Source: Candidatus Omnitrophota bacterium
Lineage (GTDB): Bacteria > Omnitrophota > Gorgyraeia > Duberdicusellales > Duberdicusellaceae
DNA length: 11,200 nt
Reading direction: 5' to 3'
Assembly (NCBI GenBank): GCA_015486615.1
Contig: WFRI01000027.1
Span: forward strand, 1 to 11,200
Each line of letters opens with the position of its first letter. Position 1 is the first letter of the stretch. The notes under the pieces were generated by a model. It made no database searches. It saw only the letters and a program-made list of their open reading frames with translations, and had not been told where the DNA came from. The position numbers and the translations under genes are program-made. Shown here piece by piece: positions 6,625-11,200 of this stretch.

Positions 6625-6707
6625 CTCCGGATTTAGACCAGCCCTTTTATAACAAATTGGTTCGGCGGAGCCTTAAGCAGCAAAACAAGACAGTCTTAAA
6701 AAGTTAG
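6621..6707 (+). CDS. 28-codon ORF coupled to gspM; possible truncated gene start
   Basis: An ATG at 6621 overlaps the gspM stop in the same ATGA arrangement seen at gspL/gspM. The frame reads MTPDLDQPFYNKLVRRSLKQ and eight more residues to a TAG at 6705. I recognise no family. The last third is encoded by the repeat block 6676-6697, so this may be the surviving 5' end of the next operon gene, cut off when the repeat arrived. It could equally be a meaningless ORF. Confidence 0.3.
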   Translation: MTPDLDQPFYNKLVRRSLKQQNKTVLKS

Positions 6708-6764
6708 TTTAGGCCTGCGGTTTTTGAACTTACGACCTTCGATATTCGACATTGGGCTTTTGAC
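6676..6764. repeat. Repeat modules downstream of gspM
   Basis: The block 6676-6697 is the second copy of 3224-3245 (AAGAC-A-GTCTT palindrome within it). TAGTTTAGGCCTGC at 6705-6718 matches 2482-2496 with one gap and one change. CTTACGAC at 6729-6736 matches 3259-3266. Then comes CTTCGATATTCGACATTG (6737-6754), a degenerate TTCGA tract in the place of the GACGTT tract. The modules recur in different combinations at each site. Confidence 0.6.
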
Positions 6765-6782
6765 ATATATTTTTTAAACAGT

Positions 6783-6801
6783 AATGCGGAAGGTGGGATT
6801 T
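6783..6801 (-). repeat. 19-bp duplicate of the 3' end of the tRNA-Leu gene
   Basis: AATGCGGAAGGTGGGATTT is identical to 6937-6955. In the tRNA it covers the discriminator base, the 3' acceptor strand, the 3' T-stem strand and part of the T-loop, plus two flanking bases. Direct duplication of a tRNA 3' end is the usual footprint of tRNA-targeting integrases, but only 135 bases lie between the copies and no integrase is present. Confidence 0.85.
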
Positions 6802-6808
6802 TTAATGA

Positions 6809-6852
6809 GGCTTAGGTTTTTACAAGCCAAAGTGCAGTAAAAACCTTTAGCC
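6809..6852. repeat. Inverted repeat / stem-loop
   Basis: AGGTTTTTAC (6814-6823) and GTAAAAACCT (6837-6846) are perfect 10-bp inverted repeats. The stem extends through GGCT (6809-6812) with AGCC (6849-6852) across a small internal bulge. The loop is 13 bases. It lies between the two tRNA 3'-end copies. Confidence 0.75.
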
Positions 6853-6898
6853 GAATTAACCCCGTAGCCGCATAGCGGCTTTACGGGGGAACCCTGGG
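6849..6898 (+). promoter_or_regulatory. Structured element resembling the 5' half of a ydaO-type (c-di-AMP) riboswitch
   Basis: GCCGAATT is followed by CCCCGTA-GCCGC, loop ATA, GCGGC-TT-TACGGGG (6860-6888), then GAACCCTGGGG. The order GCCGAA, stem, ACGGGGGAACC, GGGG is what I recall from the 5' half of ydaO/yuaA aptamers. The 3' half (the GACAGCTAACC-type segment) is not seen downstream, and no plus-strand gene of the usual target type follows. It may be a truncated relic, a minus-strand terminator for the tRNA, or coincidence. Confidence 0.3.
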
Positions 6899-6938
6899 GC
6901 ATGCCCTATAATTTCAAAATGAGGCAGATATTAATCAA

Positions 6939-7021
6939 TGCGGAAGGTGGGATTTGAACCCACACAGGATTGTTCCTATTAGGTCCTGAACCTAACGCGT
7001 CTGCCATTCCGCCACTTCCGC
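6939..7021 (-). tRNA. tRNA-Leu(CAG)
   Basis: The minus strand folds as a type II tRNA of 83 nt. The acceptor is GCGGAAG/CTTCCGC with discriminator A, and the D arm carries the GG needed for tertiary pairing (GAATGGCAGA). The anticodon arm is TTAGG-TTCAGGA-CCTAA with anticodon CAG, and there is a long variable arm with AGGA/TCCT. The T arm is GTGGG-TTCAAAT-CCCAC. It should decode CUG. CCA is not encoded and must be added after transcription. Confidence 0.97.
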
Positions 7022-7038
7022 AGGCAATTTTAGATAAT

Positions 7039-7067
7039 ATTATATTGGAACTTTTGTTAAAAAACAA
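7039..7067 (-). promoter_or_regulatory. Promoter of tRNA-Leu
   Basis: Read on the minus strand: TTGTTT (7067-7062), 17 bases, TATAAT (7044-7039). The -10 lies 17 bases before the tRNA 5' end, leaving a short leader for RNase P. Confidence 0.75.
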
Positions 7068-7262
7068 GTTGATTTTTTTATTTATCAGCATAACGTCAAG
7101 TATTTTGTATGCTTTTCCCTGTGCCGAAGTGGGCGATATGGTGTCGCGTTCTTCTATTTGTAGCAAAATGAGTGTTATTTAAATATCATATGCCTCGGCT
7201 GGTGCCATAGTAATTATAATCTCAATCTCAATCTAACCCCAGTAACCCGTTAACCTGATGCG

Positions 7263-7291
7263 TTGGGGCCTTGGTGTCTTTGTGGTATAAT
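7263..7291 (+). promoter_or_regulatory. Promoter of uvrB, likely giving a leaderless mRNA
   Basis: TTGGGG (7263-7268), 17 bases, TATAAT (7286-7291), with an extended -10 TG at 7283-7284. The ATG of uvrB begins only six bases after the -10, so the predicted transcription start falls at or next to the A of ATG. No LexA-type operator (CTGT-N8-ACAG or GAAC-N4-GTTC) is visible nearby. Confidence 0.7.
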
Positions 7292-7297
7292 ATTTCT

Positions 7298-9277
7298 ATG
7301 GCTGACAGATTTATTTTAACCAGCAGGTTTAAGCCTCAGGGCGATCAGCCTCAGGCAATAAAGAAGTTAACTGAAAGCATTACCCGGGGGAATAAATATC
7401 AGACTCTTTTAGGAGTTACCGGCTCAGGCAAGACTTTTACTTTAGCCTGTGTGATTGAAAAGATTAACCGGCCGGTTTTAGTTATTTCCCATAATAAAAC
7501 TTTGGCGGCGCAGTTATATGCTGAATTTAAAGGCTTTTTCCCAAAAAACGCAGTAGAGTATTTTGTAAGTTATTATGATTATTACCAGCCGGAGGCTTAT
7601 ATCCCTCAGACTGACACTTATATTGAAAAAGATGCCTCAATTAATGAGCGGATAGAAAGGCTTAGGCTCTCTGCGACAAGTTCTTTATCTTCCCGCAGGG
7701 ATGTTTTAGTTGTAGCATCGGTTTCCTGTATCTACAATTTAGGCTCGCCTGATGATTACCGGGATATGGTCCTGTTTTTTGAAAAGGGCCAGAGCCTGCC
7801 GATTTTTACCGCTGCTCAGAAATTAGTATCTTTGCAGTATGTGCGTTCTGACACTTCTTTAGAAAGAGGGAAGTTTAGACTCAGGGGGGATGTTTTGGAT
7901 ATTTACCCTGCTTATAAAAAGAGCATTATCCGTATTGAGTTTTTCGGAGATGAAATTGATTCTATTTTGGAATTAGACCCGGTAAGTTACAGGAGAATGT
8001 CTGAATTTGAGAAAGTCAGCATTTATCCGGCGAAACATTTTCTGGTTTCCTCTGACAGGATAACTCTGGCTTTGAAGACAATAGCCGGGGAATTAGATTT
8101 AAGGGTTGAGCAGTTAAAGAAACAGGGGAAAAACTTAGAGGCTCAGCGGCTTCTTACACGCACCCGCTATGATATGGAAATGCTTAAAGAATGCGGCTGG
8201 TGCCATGGTATAGAGAATTATTCCCGGCATTTGTCTCAAAGACCGGCAGGCTCAAGGCCTTACTGCCTTTTAGATTATTTTCCCCGTGATTATTTAGTGA
8301 TAATTGACGAGTCTCATATTACTATTCCTCAGATAAGAGGGATGTATAACGGCGACAGAGCGAGAAAACAGGTGCTGGTTGACCATGGTTTTAGGCTGGA
8401 ATCCTGTTTAGATAACCGTCCGTTGAAATATGAAGAATTTATCAGCCTTTCCGGCCAGATTGTATTTGCTTCTGCTACGCCTTCTGTCTATGAAATCAGA
8501 AAGTCCGGGCCAAGAGTAATAGAGCAGGTTATCCGGCCCACGGGGCTTTTAGATCCTCTTATAGAAGTAAGGCCTACGCAGGGCCAAGTCCAGGATTTAA
8601 TTAGAGAGGTAAGACTCTGTGCCGGAAAGAAACAAAGAGTTTTAGTCACTACTCTTACTAAGAAAATGTCTGAGGATTTATCTGCTTATTTGGAAGAAGA
8701 AGGTTTAAAAGTGCAGTATATCCATTCGGATTTAGATACTATTGAACGGGCAAAGATAATTCAGGATTTACGCAGGCAGCGTTTTGACTGTTTGGTGGGA
8801 ATAAACCTGCTCAGAGAAGGCATAGATTTGCCGGAGGTTTCTTTGGTGGCTATTCTGGATGCGGACAAAGAAGGTTTTTTGCGTTCAAGCACTTCTTTAA
8901 TTCAGGTTGCCGGCAGGGCTGCCCGGAATGTTGACGGCCGGGTAATAATGTATGCAGACAGAATTACTAAATCTATGCAGACTGCTATAGAAGAATCCGG
9001 CCGGCGCAGGAAAAAGCAATTAGCCTATAATAAAAAGCATAATATTGTCCCTGAAACTATCGAAAAGGCGATAAAAGAAGGCATTGAAACTTTAGCGGAG
9101 GCTGAAGAATTCAGCCAGGCAGTAATTGCCGAAACTCCGGATGAGACAGGGCTTTATAAAACCTTGTCTTTTTTAGAAAAAGAAATGTTTATCGCTGCCA
9201 GGAATTTAAAATTTGAAAAAGCCGCAGAATTTCGCGATAGGATTAAACAGATTAAGGAAACTCTAAACAGAGGATAG
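7298..9277 (+). CDS. uvrB: Excinuclease ABC subunit B (UvrB)
   Basis: UvrB is the damage-verifying helicase-like subunit of nucleotide excision repair, receiving DNA from UvrA and recruiting UvrC. The 659-aa product is full length. It has Walker A GVTGSGKT (about 39-46), the damage-binding beta-hairpin SYYDYYQPEAYIP (about 91-103) and the Walker B/DEAD-like box VIIDESH (about 333-339). SATPSVYE (about 391-398) and helicase motifs V and VI (GINLLREGIDLPEV and QVAGRAARN, about 500-543) follow, and the C-terminal UVR domain (LEKEMFIAARNLKFEKAAEFRDRIKQ, about 625-650, given in family order) binds UvrA/UvrC. An in-frame TTG at 7271 would add nine residues, but it lies upstream of the -10 box. The ATG at 7298 gives the usual short N-terminus and has no Shine-Dalgarno, as expected for a leaderless message. 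The gene stands alone, with its own promoter. Confidence 0.98.
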   Translation: MADRFILTSRFKPQGDQPQAIKKLTESITRGNKYQTLLGVTGSGKTFTLACVIEKINRPVLVISHNKTLAAQLYAEFKGFFPKNAVEYFVSYYDYYQPEAYIPQTDTYIEKDASINERIERLRLSATSSLSSRRDVLVVASVSCIYNLGSPDDYRDMVLFFEKGQSLPIFTAAQKLVSLQYVRSDTSLERGKFRLRGDVLDIYPAYKKSIIRIEFFGDEIDSILELDPVSYRRMSEFEKVSIYPAKHFLVSSDRITLALKTIAGELDLRVEQLKKQGKNLEAQRLLTRTRYDMEMLKECGWCHGIENYSRHLSQRPAGSRPYCLLDYFPRDYLVIIDESHITIPQIRGMYNGDRARKQVLVDHGFRLESCLDNRPLKYEEFISLSGQIVFASATPSVYEIRKSGPRVIEQVIRPTGLLDPLIEVRPTQGQVQDLIREVRLCAGKKQRVLVTTLTKKMSEDLSAYLEEEGLKVQYIHSDLDTIERAKIIQDLRRQRFDCLVGINLLREGIDLPEVSLVAILDADKEGFLRSSTSLIQVAGRAARNVDGRVIMYADRITKSMQTAIEESGRRRKKQLAYNKKHNIVPETIEKAIKEGIETLAEAEEFSQAVIAETPDETGLYKTLSFLEKEMFIAARNLKFEKAAEFRDRIKQIKETLNRG

Positions 9278-9283
9278 CGGTTC

Positions 9284-9320
9284 TGCGGTCTTGTTAAACA
9301 TCTGCTTCGCACCGCGCAGA
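9284..9320 (+). terminator. Imperfect stem-loop after uvrB, possible terminator
   Basis: TCTGCGGT (9283-9290) can pair with ACCGCGCAGA (9311-9320) with a two-base bulge and a 20-base loop. No T-run follows, so an intrinsic terminator is only a weak suggestion. Confidence 0.25.
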
Positions 9321-9329
9321 TTAATATAA

Positions 9330-9358
9330 TTGACAAAGCAGGGTTATTTTGTTATAGT
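9330..9358 (+). promoter_or_regulatory. Near-consensus sigma70 promoter of the bamD-lptE-holA operon
   Basis: TTGACA (9330-9335), exactly 17 bases, TATAGT (9353-9358). Transcription should start near 9365, giving a leader of about 33 bases before the ATG at 9398. It is the strongest promoter in the window. Confidence 0.85.
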
Positions 9359-9397
9359 AAAGGCTGTAATATCTTTTAGCCTGAGCAGGGAATAAGT

Positions 9398-10357
9398 ATG
9401 AAATTGAAACTTATCACAGCAGTAATATTTTTAGGGTCGGTTTTTCTAAATTCCTCAGCCTATTCTTTCTGGATTTGGTCCACTAAAACCCAGAAGTGGA
9501 AAAATCCTGAATATTCTCCTTTGGCCTCTCCGAAGATGCAGATGGACAGGGCTATGTCTTTTTACAAACAGAAAGATTACAAGCAGGCGCTTGTGGAATT
9601 CCGAAAGTTAGTGATTCATTACCCGGATTCCAAACAGGCTCCTCAGGCTCAGTATTATGTAGGCAGGTGTTTTGAAAAATTAGGCCAGATGTATAGGGCT
9701 TTTGAGGAATACCAGAAAGTTATTGATTCTTATCCTTACAGCACCAAGATTGAGGAGATAGTAGGCCGGCAGTATAAAATCGGCGAGTTCTTCCTTAATA
9801 AACAGAAAAAAAAGATATTGGGAATTGCTGTTGACGATCTTTTTGAACACCCTTCTATAGAAATCTTTAAGAAGGTAATAAGCAATTCTCCTTATTCCGA
9901 GTATGCCGTAAAAGCACAGTATAAGTTAGGGCTTTTATATGCTAATTTAGGAAGGTTTAGCGAAGCCGTGGATTCGTTTAAAAGTTTAATTGAAAAACAT
10001 CCTGAGAGTAAATGGGCGGAGCCGGCTAAATACCAGCTTGCTCTTACCAGCGCCAAGGCTTCTTTGGGAACAGATTACGACCAGGAATATACTCAGGAGG
10101 CAAAAGAGAGATTCAAAGAGTTTGTTGCTGAGCACCCAGATGCAAAACTTTCCAGCGAGGCCTTGGAGAGGTTGGGCAGAATTAGAGATAAGGAAGCGAA
10201 GAAACAATTTGACATTGCCGAATTTTATAAAAGACAGAAAAAATATAAAAGCGCAGCAATCTATTATAAGTTTGTTGCTGATAATTTTTCGCAGACCTTG
10301 TGGGCTGAAAAGTCCCGCGATATACTCAGGAGTTTAAAAGATGAGGGCAAAATATAA
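9398..10357 (+). CDS. bamD: BamD/YfiO-like TPR protein of outer-membrane assembly, without lipobox
   Basis: BamD is the essential partner of BamA in inserting beta-barrel proteins into the outer membrane. This 319-aa protein has a signal peptide (MKLKLITAVIFLGSVFLNSSAYS, about 1-23), then WIWSTKTQKWKNPEY, then tetratricopeptide-like repeats. Examples are AMSFYKQKDYKQALVEFRKLVIHYPDSKQAPQAQYYVG (52-89, in pieces), AFEEYQKVIDSYPYS and YANLGRFSEAVDSFKSLIEKHPES. Such KxYxxAxxxFxxLxxxYPxS repeats are typical of BamD and of CpoB/YbgF. Unlike classical BamD, there is no Cys at the signal-peptide end: the only Cys is at about residue 91. It may be soluble in the periplasm or anchored otherwise. The 17-base overlap with lptE and the shared promoter support an envelope-biogenesis role. 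The exact ortholog is less certain than the fold. Confidence 0.75.
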   Translation: MKLKLITAVIFLGSVFLNSSAYSFWIWSTKTQKWKNPEYSPLASPKMQMDRAMSFYKQKDYKQALVEFRKLVIHYPDSKQAPQAQYYVGRCFEKLGQMYRAFEEYQKVIDSYPYSTKIEEIVGRQYKIGEFFLNKQKKKILGIAVDDLFEHPSIEIFKKVISNSPYSEYAVKAQYKLGLLYANLGRFSEAVDSFKSLIEKHPESKWAEPAKYQLALTSAKASLGTDYDQEYTQEAKERFKEFVAEHPDAKLSSEALERLGRIRDKEAKKQFDIAEFYKRQKKYKSAAIYYKFVADNFSQTLWAEKSRDILRSLKDEGKI

Positions 10358-10877
10358 ATCTTTTTTGGCCTTTGCTGTATCTTTTCTATTGGCAGGATGC
10401 GGTTATACTACCCGGGGATTTTTAAATCCTAAATATAGGACAATATATGTTGCGCCGGTAGAGAACAAAATAAATATTACTAAAGAAACTGAGGAATATT
10501 CAAAATACCGCAGTTTCCCGGCTCTAATAGAGGATAATTTTACCAGTAAAATTATTTCCCGGTTTAATCTTGACGGTAACTTAAGGACCACGAATGAACA
10601 AAGCGCCGATTTGATTTTAAAATGCGTTATTAATGATTTTGTCCGGGATGCTATAGATTATGACGACAATGACCAGGTGCAGAAATACCGTCTTAAACTG
10701 AATTTTACTTATACGCTTCTTGACTCCCAAGGCCGGGTAATTAAAACCAGGACTATTACTGCTGATGAGAATTATAATCTGACGGGCGCTTATGCTAAAT
10801 CTGAAGACAGCGCGCTTTTGGACCTTCTTGACGATGCCGGCAGGCGTATTGTTGAGAGTATTGTTGAGAGATGGTAA
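10341..10877 (+). CDS. lptE: LPS-assembly lipoprotein LptE
   Basis: LptE plugs the LptD barrel in the outer membrane and helps place lipopolysaccharide on the surface. The 178-aa product has a lipoprotein signal peptide ending in the lipobox LLAGC (Cys20), followed by GYTTRG, the usual GY start of LptE. Next comes the YRTIYVAPVEN strand, then FPALIEDNFTSKIISRF, ADLILKCVINDF and YTLLDSQGRVI, matching the LptE alpha/beta fold. The final AGRRIVESIVERW is the expected C-terminal helix. An AGGAG ribosome site sits before the ATG, inside the end of bamD; the genes overlap by 17 bases. holA follows with a 7-base overlap, the same lptE-holA pairing found in many Proteobacteria. The presence of LptE indicates an LPS-bearing diderm. 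Confidence 0.9.
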   Translation: MRAKYKSFLAFAVSFLLAGCGYTTRGFLNPKYRTIYVAPVENKINITKETEEYSKYRSFPALIEDNFTSKIISRFNLDGNLRTTNEQSADLILKCVINDFVRDAIDYDDNDQVQKYRLKLNFTYTLLDSQGRVIKTRTITADENYNLTGAYAKSEDSALLDLLDDAGRRIVESIVERW

Positions 10878-11200
10878 AGCCTATTTTAGTTGTAGCCGGC
10901 ACGGATTTCAGCCTGAAAGAGAAAAGGATTTCCGCGTTTAAAAAGTCTTTTTCTGCCTCTGCGCCGGTTGCCTCCCAGAATACATTTATTTTTTACTGCA
11001 GTCAGGCGGAATGGGATAAAGTATTTCTTAATTTAGGCAATTTTAGTTTCAGCAGAAGGCTTTTTATTTTTAAACAGGCTAATCTGCTTTCTGACGAAAA
11101 AATAAAAGGAATCCTTTTTCAAAAAGCCATAGCCAGCCGGGAATTGTTTATATTTGATTATGCTATAGACATATTGAGTTTTAGCCGGATTAAACAGAAC
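10871..11200 (+). CDS. holA: DNA polymerase III delta subunit, N-terminal part (runs off window)
   Basis: The frame opens at the ATG overlapping the end of lptE and stays open for 110 codons to the window edge. The start MVKPILVVAGTDFSLKEKRISAFKK follows the HolA pattern of a first strand, a Gly-x-D/E loop (YGEDxFL in the family) and a helix. SQAEWDKVFLNLGNFSFSRRLFIFKQANLLSDEKI matches the segment in which HolA goes from the ALxTxPFFSxxRLVxVxxA stretch to the next helix. Delta opens and loads the sliding clamp as part of the clamp loader. The Walker A motif is degenerate, as expected for delta. The family call leans on the lptE-holA gene order because the sequence is diverged and only the N-terminus is visible. 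Confidence 0.75.
   Translation, partial: MVKPILVVAGTDFSLKEKRISAFKKSFSASAPVASQNTFIFYCSQAEWDKVFLNLGNFSFSRRLFIFKQANLLSDEKIKGILFQKAIASRELFIFDYAIDILSFSRIKQN

Noticed and set aside
6759..6787. Promoter from TTGACA at 6759
   Set aside because: No acceptable -10 box lies 16-18 bases downstream and no plus-strand gene follows.
6906..7166. Open minus-strand frame of 86 codons across the tRNA
   Set aside because: Its central part is simply the translation of tRNA-Leu, a common artefact; no ribosome site or protein-like family.
6625..7297. Integrase or transposase gene near the tRNA
   Set aside because: No long open frame of this kind exists on either strand of the spacer.

Overview
The window looks like chromosomal DNA of a Gram-negative-type (diderm) bacterium from an uncultivated, moderately low-GC lineage. 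It carries a type II secretion (T2SS) pseudopilin operon and the outer-membrane assembly genes bamD-like and lptE. Gene content, the short AtpC and the diverged HolA are compatible with the PVC/Omnitrophota neighbourhood. That placement is an inference from style of sequence, not a proven assignment.

Region 1 (1-226) is the 3' end of the F1F0 ATP synthase epsilon gene (atpC). Its stop codon directly abuts the start of gspF, so an energy-generating operon appears to run straight into the secretion operon. Region 2 (227-6624) is the T2SS operon in the order gspF, gspG, gspI, gspJ, gspK, gspL, gspM, all on the plus strand: inner-membrane platform protein, major pseudopilin, minor pseudopilins, and the PilM/PilN-like and PilO-like assembly proteins. 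The secretin (gspD), the ATPase (gspE), gspC, gspH and the prepilin peptidase are not in the window and must be encoded elsewhere. The gspI-gspJ and gspJ-gspK gaps hold palindromic repeat modules, one of which runs up to the start of gspK.

Region 3 (6625-7297) is mostly non-coding. It holds a tiny ORF translationally coupled to gspM, a further copy of the repeat modules, a 19-bp duplicate of the 3' end of a tRNA gene, two or three strong stem-loops (one resembling the 5' half of a ydaO/c-di-AMP riboswitch), a minus-strand tRNA-Leu(CAG) with a clear promoter, and the uvrB promoter. Region 4 (7298-9277) is uvrB, whose -10 box lies so close to the ATG that the message is probably leaderless. Region 5 (9330-11200) is a new operon with a near-consensus promoter: a BamD-like TPR protein lacking a lipobox, lptE, and the start of holA, which runs off the window. 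lptE-holA is a widely conserved pairing.

The coding content is mostly recognisable housekeeping and secretion machinery. The least explained material is the modular palindromic repeats in the T2SS operon and the structured spacer beside the tRNA gene. I did not find a complete novel system.
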